From: Candidatus Bathyarchaeota archaeon
GTDB lineage: Archaea > Thermoproteota > Bathyarchaeia > Bathyarchaeales > Bathyarchaeaceae
Direction of reading: 5' to 3'
DNA length: 26,432 nt
Assembly: GCA_029883255.1 (NCBI GenBank)
Contig: JAOUJL010000006.1
Coordinates: forward strand, 1 to 26,432
Shown here: positions 15,477 to 21,599 of the stretch, one piece after another
Layout of the letters: the number at the start of each line of letters is the position of its first letter
Numbering within the stretch: the first letter of the stretch is position 1
Made by a program: the position numbers and the translations under genes
The notes under the pieces: generated by a model
What the model was told of the DNA's origin: nothing
The model's database searches: none
The model's input: only the letters and a program-made list of their open reading frames with translations

Positions 15477-16478
15477 TCAAACACTCGCGCTTCCCGCGGA
15501 TCGCAAAAGCTCTCGACAAACCAGCCTAACCGCTTCTTCACTGTTAAGCTTCGGCCTCCAACCAAGACTCACCAACTTATCTACAGAAAGCAACATCGTC
15601 TTCACGTCTCCTTTCCATCCACGACCCCCATCAACCCCACCTGTAAACCTAAACTCCAAACCCTGCAACCCAATCTCGTCGCAAACGATTTCAGCAATAC
15701 GCTTAACACCAACCCGGTCCAAAGAACCAACATTATAAACCTCCAAGGCCTCTTTCTCATCAATAAAACGTCTCAACGCAACAAAAACCGCGTCAACCAA
15801 ATCCTCAACATGCAAGTAAGATTTACTCTGACTCCCATCACCCAGAATCTCAAGCTCCTCTGGATTCTCCCGAAGCTTACGAACAAAATCCGGAATCACA
15901 CCATGACCGGATCTACCCCCAACAACATTAGCCAAACGAAAAACGAGACCCCTAACACCGAAAGTGTGACGATATGCACACATCAAAGCTTCACACCCAA
16001 GCTTCGAAGCCCCATAAACAGAAATCGGCAAAACCGGACCATAATCCTCACAGGTAGGAAACTCCTCAGGCTCGCCATAAACAGTTGAAGAAGAAAAGAA
16101 AACAATCAACCTCGCAGTCTCGCTCTTCCGCATCGCCTCCAAAACGTTGAAAGTCGTCACTAAGTTCTCACGAAAATGAACCGAAGGATCAACCTCAGCC
16201 ACCCGAACCTCAGGATTCGCAGCCAAATGAAAAACAACATCAACACCATCAACAGCCTTCTCAGCCACACCAGAATCCTTCAAATCCCCACGAACAAACT
16301 CAAAACGAGAATCACCCAACCAACCCTCAACATTGCCTAAATCACCACCACTAAGGTCATCAACAACCCTAACAAAACAGTCCATCCTCATCAGACGATC
16401 CACAAAATGAGAACCAATAAAACCAGCACCACCAGTAACAAGAACCCTCGAAAACCCTTTCACGCCAACGCCCCCCAC
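15477..16478 (-). CDS. NAD-dependent nucleotide-sugar epimerase/dehydratase (GalE-like extended SDR)
   Basis: A 333-residue extended short-chain dehydrogenase (PF01370). VLVTGGAGFIGSHF (12-25) carries the GxxGxxG nucleotide site and VVDDLSGGD follows. VVFHLAANPEVR is the LAA motif. FFSSSTVYGE near 127-136 holds the catalytic Ser/Thr, and SVYGASKLGCE gives Y155 and K159. Such enzymes interconvert UDP-Glc/UDP-Gal, UDP-GlcNAc/UDP-GalNAc or the matching uronic acids. The frame begins at GTG 16478; GTG 16463 behind a GGGGGGC site is the better supported start, leaving MKGFSRVLVTGG. Coding-strand codons end mainly in T and G, matching the unusual composition of this stretch. It is the first gene of the glycan cluster in the direction of transcription, 154 bases before the PIG-L gene. 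The precise substrate cannot be told. Confidence 0.88.
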   Translation of the reverse strand: MGGVGVKGFSRVLVTGGAGFIGSHFVDRLMRMDCFVRVVDDLSGGDLGNVEGWLGDSRFEFVRGDLKDSGVAEKAVDGVDVVFHLAANPEVRVAEVDPSVHFRENLVTTFNVLEAMRKSETARLIVFFSSSTVYGEPEEFPTCEDYGPVLPISVYGASKLGCEALMCAYRHTFGVRGLVFRLANVVGGRSGHGVIPDFVRKLRENPEELEILGDGSQSKSYLHVEDLVDAVFVALRRFIDEKEALEVYNVGSLDRVGVKRIAEIVCDEIGLQGLEFRFTGGVDGGRGWKGDVKTMLLSVDKLVSLGWRPKLNSEEAVRLVCRELLRSAGSASV

Positions 16479-16514
16479 AACTTTTTCACCCGCAAACTCT
16501 CGCTAAAACAAAAA

Positions 16515-17108
16515 CTAACCCGTCATGTTCAACCAAATGCTCACAAATCGGTTATGGTACTGAAAACTATCAGACTCCACACTGTAGATCCAGAGTTCAA
16601 TGAAGACCTGATAGTAAAAGCCATTATTCTCCTCATCCCATGAGGCTACAGCACCAACGTTGAAAGCCACATCATTCACTACGAAATCCTCAACCAAACA
16701 TTGATTCTCAAAGAAAGAAAATCCGCTGAAAGAAAACCGTAAAGCACCCTCCCAAGTCTCGCCGTCCTCAACAAACACACGATACTCATACAAGCTCGGA
16801 AGCGGACTAGGCGTTCCAGCCGTGGCGTTAGGCAAAGTCCCAGTCTGATTCCTAAACTTCACATAAGCAACATAATAAGCGGAAGAACCCAAATGATTGC
16901 CAACACCAACATAAACCAGATAGCTCTCGCCAGCGCTAACATTAAACGGATAATCCTCAGCCATATGTCCAGGACCCAGAACCCAGAGCTCAGAAAACCG
17001 TTCACCTGAAGGAAAAGGCACATAAAGGCTTAGCGTAGGCGCCGACGCAACCAAGCATAAGATCAAACCGCTCACAACGAAAACCGTGCGGTACTCCTCA
17101 AGATTCAC
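16515..17108 (-). CDS. DUF1616-like exported protein with a single N-terminal anchor
   Basis: A 197-residue protein with one hydrophobic segment (about 9-30) that serves as signal anchor, followed by an extracytoplasmic beta-rich domain. FSELWVLGPGHMAEDYPFNVSAGE (38-61) and YVGVGNHLGSSAYYVAYVKF resemble the C-terminal half of archaeal DUF1616 proteins (PF07760), where the phrase LGPxGxAxxYP...VGE...VxNxE is typical. Full DUF1616 proteins usually carry several N-terminal membrane helices; only one is present here. GTG 17108 overlaps the previous stop as GTGA, with GAGGTGG upstream, so translation is coupled to the two-helix membrane protein before it. The role is unknown. Being exported and co-expressed with a DNA-binding protein, it may sense or decorate the cell surface (inference). 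Confidence 0.72.
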   Translation of the reverse strand: MNLEEYRTVFVVSGLILCLVASAPTLSLYVPFPSGERFSELWVLGPGHMAEDYPFNVSAGESYLVYVGVGNHLGSSAYYVAYVKFRNQTGTLPNATAGTPSPLPSLYEYRVFVEDGETWEGALRFSFSGFSFFENQCLVEDFVVNDVAFNVGAVASWDEENNGFYYQVFIELWIYSVESDSFQYHNRFVSIWLNMTG

Positions 17109-17617
17109 CCTTTAACCACCTCAGGCCTCATCTCCAAAACCTTCGCTAAATAACGACGCTTGAGAAGCCGCCAACCAACAACACTTGCCAAAACTATCAC
17201 AACAACAGCCACACCCGAACCCGCCACGGTTGCAAACGACTTCTCTTCATGTTCAGCCAAAGCCAAAGTCTTCAATTGTCCCGCTTCATCCATCAAACCT
17301 TCAACACTCTCAACCGAAAGATCAGCATAATAGACCGCTCCGTCAAAATCTCCATTTCTAAAAAGCACTTGCGCTTCAGCCAAAAAGTTCCCCCCAGAAT
17401 TGAGCCCTACCAAGAGACCGGAAACATCAGCACCGCTCCTTTCAGCCTCCAAAACCGCAACATAAACCGAACTCAAAGCCGTCTCAGCTTCCTGGATCTC
17501 CGATTCCGCTTCACCTTCACCCACTACCGCAAAGACTCCAGTCACAGCCAACGCTGAAAAAGCGAAAACAACCAAACAAATCAGAACTATTCTCAAAGCG
17601 CGCACAAAACCGCTCAT
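17105..17617 (-). CDS. Membrane protein with an extracytoplasmic helical domain between two hydrophobic segments
   Basis: A product of about 170 residues. The N-terminal hydrophobic stretch (roughly 11-34 of the longest frame) is a signal peptide or anchor. Residues 38-128 are acidic and helical, with a TPR-like phrase FLAEAQVLFRNGDFDGAVYYAD. A second transmembrane helix (about 133-154) is followed by a basic cytoplasmic tail LLKRRYL. I do not recognise a characterised family. The start is ATG 17617, which overlaps the winged-helix stop as ATGA and has GGAG 5 bases upstream; the frame can reach GTG 17626. The downstream DUF1616-like gene overlaps by four bases. The three-gene arrangement suggests a regulator co-made with two surface proteins. 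A GCGCGC hexamer (17598-17603) falls inside the first codons. Confidence 0.75.
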   Translation of the reverse strand: MSGFVRALRIVLICLVVFAFSALAVTGVFAVVGEGEAESEIQEAETALSSVYVAVLEAERSGADVSGLLVGLNSGGNFLAEAQVLFRNGDFDGAVYYADLSVESVEGLMDEAGQLKTLALAEHEEKSFATVAGSGVAVVVIVLASVVGWRLLKRRYLAKVLEMRPEVVKG

Positions 17618-17958
17618 CTTCTCCACGTCCTCGGATTGTTACTTTTGGACACAACCAACTCGCACATCCTCTCCAAGACCTCCCTCTCAAAAGAAATCTC
17701 TTCAAGTCGCCTCTCAAGCTTTGAGTATCTACTAGAAAAATCATCAAACCTTTCTAGAAATACCTGACCCTTTTCTGTAACTTCGTAGAAATCGTTATTA
17801 GGACTTATCAACCCGGCCTCAACGGTCTTGTTCAAGTACTTCCCAAGCAGCTTATAGCTCAGATTGGCGATGTACATGATCCTCGTCTTCTTGGCGCCGT
17901 CACCGACAGCGTTCAAGATGTCCCTTATGATCTCTAATCTGCTCCTATATTTCGGCAT
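17614..17958 (-). CDS. Winged-helix DNA-binding protein (HTH_45-like) with C-terminal coiled coil
   Basis: A 114-residue archaeal transcription regulator. Residues 1-75 make a winged helix: RSRLEIIRDILNAVGDG, then KTRIMYIANLSYKLLGKYLNKTVEAGLI as helix 2 and the recognition helix, and a wing FYEVTEKGQVFLERF. This matches the PF14947 type, common as small one-domain regulators in archaea. Residues 78-103 (KLERRLEEISFEREVLERM) are predicted to form a dimerising coiled coil. ATG 17958 has no ribosome site, and a weak T-rich element (GTTTTTGAG) lies about 25 bases upstream, which fits a leaderless transcript. It heads the cassette with the two membrane proteins. It is a paralog of the protein encoded at 19014-19271: both carry the I/LMY-x-ANLSY core. 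Targets are unknown; autoregulation is plausible. Confidence 0.85.
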   Translation of the reverse strand: MPKYRSRLEIIRDILNAVGDGAKKTRIMYIANLSYKLLGKYLNKTVEAGLISPNNDFYEVTEKGQVFLERFDDFSSRYSKLERRLEEISFEREVLERMCELVVSKSNNPRTWRR

Positions 17959-18006
17959 AAAACCACAACCAGAAAAGAACGCTCAAAAACCTTGAAGCCT
18001 ACAAAC

Positions 18007-18399
18007 TCATCTAACGTGGAGCCAGCCTCGCCCACCCTTCTTCAGCTGCCGGCTCTTCCTCTTATTCCCGCGCTCACGATAATCAAACCTTCTCTTCCTC
18101 GACTCAACAACCTTCCTCAACTCGGTTCTAATGAACTTCCTCCAACCCCCAACCCGCGGATCCGGAGGCACAGCATAACGCACATCAGAAGGCGCCCACA
18201 ACTCCAAGATCTCACGAAAACCAGGGATCCTAGCGTCCCTAGACGCAAAAATAACGGTTCCGCGGTCAAGGAAAAGCACGTCAAAATCACGATTAGCTAT
18301 CCCCTCAGCCCTAACCTTATCATCAATCCGCTCCCTCCACAAGCGCTTCCACTCCTCCCTCAACATCCGTCGAAACTCAACCCACTCAGCATCATCCAT
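18007..18399 (-). CDS. Hypothetical basic protein
   Basis: A 130-residue protein I do not recognise. The N-terminal third is rich in Trp, Arg and Glu (WVEFRRMLREEWKRLWRERI). The middle carries a strand-like stretch FDVLFLDRGTVIFASRD. The last 45 residues are strongly basic, ending KRKSRQLKKGGRGWLHVR, which could bind nucleic acid. Support for a real gene comes from a good GGAGGGAT site before ATG 18399, a TATA-like GGTTTAAATAC (about 18499-18509 on the minus strand) upstream, and codon use like its neighbours (T/G endings). The opposite strand carries a longer open frame, but its proline- and serine-rich product is an effect of the skewed composition. It lies 48 bases upstream of the winged-helix gene in the same direction. 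Confidence 0.6.
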   Translation of the reverse strand: MDDAEWVEFRRMLREEWKRLWRERIDDKVRAEGIANRDFDVLFLDRGTVIFASRDARIPGFREILELWAPSDVRYAVPPDPRVGGWRKFIRTELRKVVESRKRRFDYRERGNKRKSRQLKKGGRGWLHVR

Positions 18400-18498
18400 A
18401 GACCAATCCCTCCCTACAAGGAGCGGACACGAAACACATCAACATCAACTAGGGCCGTCCTAACCTCTCCTCTCCCGCCTTTTCCCTTCAGCTTCGAA

Positions 18499-18509
18499 GT
18501 ATTTAAACC
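18499..18509 (-). promoter_or_regulatory. TATA-like promoter of the hypothetical basic protein
   Basis: On the minus strand this reads GGTTTAAATAC, close to an archaeal BRE/TATA pair. It lies about 100 bases before the ATG at 18399 and next to the TTGTTCT repeat cluster. Confidence 0.4.
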
Positions 18510-18518
18510 GTGTAGGAT

Positions 18519-18583
18519 GAACAATCTAGGTCAGTTGTCTAGAATAAAAGTCTATTGTTCTATAACAAGAACAACTTTGTTCT
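18519..18583. promoter_or_regulatory. Cluster of TTGTTCT/AGAACAA repeats (candidate operator)
   Basis: Within 65 bases of the 253-base divergent gap 18400-18652 there are GAACAA (18519-18524), TTGTCT with AGAA after it (18535-18544), TTGTTCT (18555-18561), AGAACAA (18568-18574) and TTGTTCT (18577-18583). The middle pair forms an inverted repeat with a 6-base spacer, and the next copy repeats it back the other way. Such phased dyads usually mark a dimeric regulator's binding site. The site lies between the promoters of the basic protein (minus) and the winged-helix gene (plus), so it could control both. The bound protein is unknown; any of the three winged-helix proteins nearby is a candidate. 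Confidence 0.5.
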
Positions 18584-18624
18584 AGAGAAAGCCAGAAAAC
18601 TGCTAGACGCCCAATTCCTAACCC

Positions 18625-18633
18625 TTAAAAATA
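18625..18633 (+). promoter_or_regulatory. TATA box of a leaderless transcript
   Basis: TTAAAAATA is centred about 24 bases before ATG 18653. There is no ribosome-binding site between, as expected for an archaeal leaderless mRNA that begins at or next to the start codon. Confidence 0.55.
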
Positions 18634-18652
18634 AACAAATCAATCTAAAATC

Positions 18653-19012
18653 ATGCTAACCACCACAGACATACTATCCACAATCCAAGAACAAAAAACC
18701 CACGACATCAAACAACTAGCAAAAAACCTCGAAATACCAATAGAGCAGCTCGAAAAAATCTTAAAGGAACTAAGTGAACACGAACTCGTACAATACAACC
18801 AACAAACAGGAAAAACAACACTATCCCCATGGCTTGCCAACATCAACGAAGAAATCGAAAGCTTAAAACCAGCAACTGGAAGCCTGATCCTTCCAAAAAA
18901 CCAAGAGATAAAAATCCAAGACATAACCATCGGAAACTTCACAGAAAAAGACCTGGAACTAAACATAAGACTAAAGGCCAAGAGCAAAGAGATAGCCATC
19001 TCTGAAACATAA
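18653..19012 (+). CDS. Winged-helix DNA-binding protein, leaderless
   Basis: A 119-residue protein. Residues 3-60 form a winged helix of MarR/ArsR-like length: TDILSTIQEQKTHDIKQLAKNLEIPIEQLEKILKELSEHELVQYN, where IKQLAKNLEIPIEQLEKILKEL is the helix-turn-helix, followed by a short wing KTTLSPW. The remaining half (66-119) contains beta-prone segments (GSLILPKNQEIKIQDITIGNF, LELNIRLKAKSKEIAI) that I do not recognise; they may be a ligand or dimer domain. It starts at ATG 18653 directly downstream of a TATA box, without a ribosome site. It is the only plus-strand gene between 1.6 and 19.6 kb, and its codons end mainly in A and C, the mirror image of its minus-strand neighbours. It converges with the winged-helix gene at 19014 with one base between the stops. 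Confidence 0.75.
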   Translation: MLTTTDILSTIQEQKTHDIKQLAKNLEIPIEQLEKILKELSEHELVQYNQQTGKTTLSPWLANINEEIESLKPATGSLILPKNQEIKIQDITIGNFTEKDLELNIRLKAKSKEIAISET

Positions 19013-19013
19013 A

Positions 19014-19271
19014 TCAGCCAAACAAAGAATAATTAGCGGCCCTTAACTTCTTCAAAAGCGCTTTACCCTTCTCTGTGGTCCGATAAACAACCGAACCATC
19101 ACTGTTGTGAACCTTGCTGATCAAACCCTTATCCAAAGCCGCAAACAAGTACTTTCGAAGAGTCGAATAGCTCAAATTCGCCCCATACATGAGATAGGTC
19201 ACCCTCACACCCTTCAAGGCTACGCCTAGAACATCCATGAGAACCTCAGCCTGGCTCCTTCGACGACCCAT
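19014..19271 (-). CDS. Small winged-helix regulator (HTH_45-like), paralog of the gene at 17614
   Basis: An 85-residue single-domain regulator. SQAEVLMDVLGVALKGVRVTYLMYGANLSYSTLRKYLFAALDKGLI makes helices 1-3, followed by a wing (VYRTTEKGKALLKKL). It matches the regulator encoded at 17614-17958 over its whole length (shared YxANLSY...L.KYL...GLIS and TEKG), but lacks the C-terminal coiled coil. The start is ATG 19271, giving MGRRRSQ; TTG 19295 is the longest possibility but adds an unlikely hydrophobic lead. TATA-like AATATTTAG (about 19307-19315 on the minus strand) lies upstream, so the leader is short. Its 3' end abuts the convergent plus-strand winged-helix gene. Targets are unknown. Confidence 0.8.
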   Translation of the reverse strand: MGRRRSQAEVLMDVLGVALKGVRVTYLMYGANLSYSTLRKYLFAALDKGLISKVHNSDGSVVYRTTEKGKALLKKLRAANYSLFG

Positions 19272-19295
19272 CCTAAACACCAATATAACAACCAA

Positions 19296-19663
19296 AAGTG
19301 CTCCTAAATATTATGCTGAACCGTTTTTAAAACTTCCGAAACCAATAAAAACAACACGCCACCACCACAAAGAGACAAAAAACTCGCGCCAGTTCAACCG
19401 CAGCCATATTCCGTTTTCCGATATACTACAGATACAGAAACAACCTATAGAAGATTATTCCACAAAACTCTTTCAAAGAAGAATGAAGCCTTCTCCCTCC
19501 TTTCGATGACTAATCAGGCTGACTTCACTCAACATGATTTTCTAATTTCAATGTGCACGCGATTCGTTTGATGTTTTCTGAGCCCCATGATCACCAACAC
19601 AAAAAGCAACGCATTTAATCTTCTCTCCTAAACTTAACTCATCATCTGGGGGAATTCACGCGA
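19296..19663. other. Non-coding gap between winged-helix regulator and MATE exporter
   Basis: A 368-base divergent gap. Its left part is strongly A+C-rich on the plus strand and holds the minus-strand TATA-like elements (TTTTTAAAA near 19324-19332 and AATATTTAG near 19307-19315). The right part holds the exporter's promoter region: CATTTAATC near 19611, then GGGGGA at 19648-19653. Frames open through it give low-complexity His/Thr/Lys-rich products and no ribosome site, so I see no gene. No stable RNA fold was apparent by eye. Confidence 0.5.
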
Positions 19664-21094
19664 TTGGCAGAAGAATCAATGAGAAACAACATACTTAACG
19701 GGAACATTATCCGGACAGCCATGACCTTCGGATGGCCTGTAATGCTCTCTAACGTTTTTCAAACAGTCTACAACCTAACCGACGCGTTCTGGCTGGGGAA
19801 ACTGGGGCCAGAAGCTGTCGCGGCACCATCAATCTCGTGGCCCATAATGTTCCTCTTCATCTCATTAAGCGCCGGATTCGGAACAGCAGGAATATCCCTG
19901 GTGTCACAATACACGGGAGCAGGATTGCCCGAGAAAGCCAACAAGTCCGCGGGCCAACTACTCTTCTTTCTTCTAGCCAGTTCTTGCGTTGCCGCGACCG
20001 CGGGTTTCATCTTCACAGGTGACGTGCTCCGTTTAATGGGCACCTCGAAAACCGTACAAACCACAACAACCCCATACCAACAGATCATGTTCCTCGCCAT
20101 GCCCTTCCTCTTCTGCCATTTCGCCTTCAGATCAACGTTAAGAGGATACGGAGACACAAGAACACCCATGATCCTGACAATCTCATCAGCAGTACTCGAC
20201 ACAGCCCTGGATCCCTTCTTTGTGTTCGGCTGGGGTTTCATACCACAGATGGGTGTCGTCGGCGCCGCTCTAACGACGCTTATGACAAGAGGCATCGTAG
20301 CAATCATCGATGTCTACCTTCTTTTTTCCGGAAGGGTCGGAATAAAGCTGAAACCGGCGGATCTGAAACCTGACCTTCAGTGGATAAAGAAGATCGCTTC
20401 CATAGGGGTTCCTTCCGCCATCGGTCAGAGCGGCACCGCCTTAGGGTTTGTAGTGCTCATCAGCCTCGTCTCCATCGAAGACAAGCTGTTGCCAGGGGAG
20501 GGAACATTGCTGGCGGCTTACGGTATCGGTAGCCGATTAACAAACTTCATCAACGTCATACTCTGGGGCGGCGTAACCGCGATGTCTACCATGGTGGGTC
20601 AGAATCTGGGGGCAAACCAAAACGAGCGAGCAGGCGAAATAGTCAAGAAACTCTTGACGTCTTTCTTTCTCTTATCAGCAGCGGCAAGTGCAATGATTTA
20701 CTTCTTACGCGTTCCACTCTACCAGCTTTTCATAAACGATCAGGCAGTCTTGGATATGGGATCCACATTCATCACGTTTTTCGTATTCTCTGTTCCGTTC
20801 TTCACCGTCTTCCGTTTGGTCACAGGCGTGTTTGAAGGCGCAGGACACACCAAGCCCTCCATGGTCCTGTCCCTTATCCGCCTCTGGGGACTACGAACTC
20901 TTCTGTCCTGTGTGCTTTACTTCGCCTTTGAAATGGGAGCTGTGGGAATCTGGACTGGAATGACACTAGGTAACTTCGGAGCCGCGGCTATCTCAGTAGT
21001 TTGGCTCTCCAAGGGCACATGGAAGAAAAAGGTGATACAAGAAAAACCGCCTGTCGAACCGAAGCTGGAGAAACCCAAGAAGCCTCAGAAATAA
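19664..21094 (+). CDS. MATE-family multidrug/toxin efflux transporter
   Basis: A 476-residue integral membrane exporter (PF01554, two MatE repeats) with 12 hydrophobic helices. N-terminal landmarks are MTFGWPVMLSNVFQTVYNLTDAFWLGKLGPEAVAA, then AGFGTAGISLVSQYTGAG, and FRSTLRGYGDTRTPM. The second half repeats the pattern with IGVPSAIGQSGTALGF, GIGSRLTNFINVILWGGVTAMSTMVGQNLGA and VTGVFEGAGHTKPSM. Members swap cations, drugs or metabolites for Na+ or H+. The start is TTG 19664 with GGGGGA about 11 bases upstream; ATG 19679 is an alternative. The last 20 residues are a Lys/Pro-rich tail, probably cytoplasmic. It is transcribed alone from the 368-base gap. The nearby glycan cluster lacks a flippase, so a role in lipid-sugar export (MATE and Wzx share a superfamily) is possible but speculative. 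Confidence 0.93.
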   Translation: MAEESMRNNILNGNIIRTAMTFGWPVMLSNVFQTVYNLTDAFWLGKLGPEAVAAPSISWPIMFLFISLSAGFGTAGISLVSQYTGAGLPEKANKSAGQLLFFLLASSCVAATAGFIFTGDVLRLMGTSKTVQTTTTPYQQIMFLAMPFLFCHFAFRSTLRGYGDTRTPMILTISSAVLDTALDPFFVFGWGFIPQMGVVGAALTTLMTRGIVAIIDVYLLFSGRVGIKLKPADLKPDLQWIKKIASIGVPSAIGQSGTALGFVVLISLVSIEDKLLPGEGTLLAAYGIGSRLTNFINVILWGGVTAMSTMVGQNLGANQNERAGEIVKKLLTSFFLLSAAASAMIYFLRVPLYQLFINDQAVLDMGSTFITFFVFSVPFFTVFRLVTGVFEGAGHTKPSMVLSLIRLWGLRTLLSCVLYFAFEMGAVGIWTGMTLGNFGAAAISVVWLSKGTWKKKVIQEKPPVEPKLEKPKKPQK

Positions 21095-21113
21095 TCCTTT
21101 AAACGTTTAACCG

Positions 21114-21123
21114 CTCGCGCGAG
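21114..21123. repeat. CTCGCGCGAG palindrome after the MATE gene
   Basis: A perfect 10-base palindrome with a CGCGCG core, 20 bases after the exporter's stop codon. It could form a short stem but is not followed by a T run. It is a member of the recurring intergenic set. Confidence 0.65.
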
Positions 21124-21194
21124 AGATTACTGATTACTAAGACGATAGTTTTTTAAGGCAGTTCGGCATTTCTGGCGGGTTTAGGTATTAAACA

Positions 21195-21359
21195 ATGAGC
21201 GGACAAATCGAAGAAAGAAGATTAAGAGGAATAGCAAAGCAGATAGGCCTCTTAAAGTCTGAAATTCACAATGCAAACAAAAAGAACATGACGCGTTTTC
21301 TTCTAGGACTAGCCTTAGGATTACTAGCGAACGTCCTCATCAAACTGCTAGGTTTTTGA
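21195..21359 (+). CDS. Small tail-anchored membrane protein (54 residues)
   Basis: A 54-codon gene. The N-terminal 33 residues are polar and helical (MSGQIEERRLRGIAKQIGLL, then KSEIHNANKKN) and could pair in a coiled coil. The last 20 residues (TRFLLGLALGLLANVLIKLLGF region) form one transmembrane helix with glycines spaced for helix packing. This arrangement suggests a cytoplasmic domain held to the membrane at its C-terminus. ATG 21195 has a TATA-like TTTTTTAAG about 40 bases upstream and a weak AGGT site. The function is unknown. It lies between the MATE exporter and a convergent DUF1385 gene and appears to be transcribed alone. Confidence 0.65.
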   Translation: MSGQIEERRLRGIAKQIGLLKSEIHNANKKNMTRFLLGLALGLLANVLIKLLGF

Positions 21360-21583
21360 CCTCTTCAGTTATTTAGGGACAGAACGCACCTTCTGACTCT
21401 ATGATTTTCCAACCAAAGAGATTTTGGAACCTACAGAAGATTTGATTAGTCAACAGTCATTGGCTCAGAAACTCATCTTTACACATGCATGTTTTTTCCG
21501 AAATCCAAAATTCCATTTGATATGTTGTCCATGCTTGATACGATTAGACAAAATCCTCGAAAAGGTCAGACCTCGACTAGTAA

Positions 21584-21599
21584 AGCAGCGCGAGCTGCT
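21584..21599. other. Hairpin AGCAGC-GCGA-GCTGCT at the 3' end of the DUF1385 gene
   Basis: A six-base-pair stem closed by GCGA, a GNRA-type tetraloop on the plus strand (TCGC on the minus strand). It overlaps the minus-strand stop codon by two bases. It could slow or end transcription or protect a 3' end, but only TTT follows it on the minus strand. The rest of the gap 21360-21597 shows no gene I would accept. Confidence 0.4.

Noticed and set aside
17992..18585. Plus-strand open frame of 197 codons opposite the basic hypothetical protein
   Set aside because: Pro/Ser/Leu-rich low-order product with no ribosome site. It is explained by the A+C-rich strand.
18640..18999. Minus-strand hydrophobic open frame opposite the leaderless winged-helix gene
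   Set aside because: The plus strand has a clear winged-helix domain and a TATA box at leaderless spacing. The hydrophobic antisense product follows from the complementary codons.
21584..21599. Hairpin as an intrinsic terminator
   Set aside because: The stem is short and no proper T run follows on either strand, so I list it as a hairpin only.
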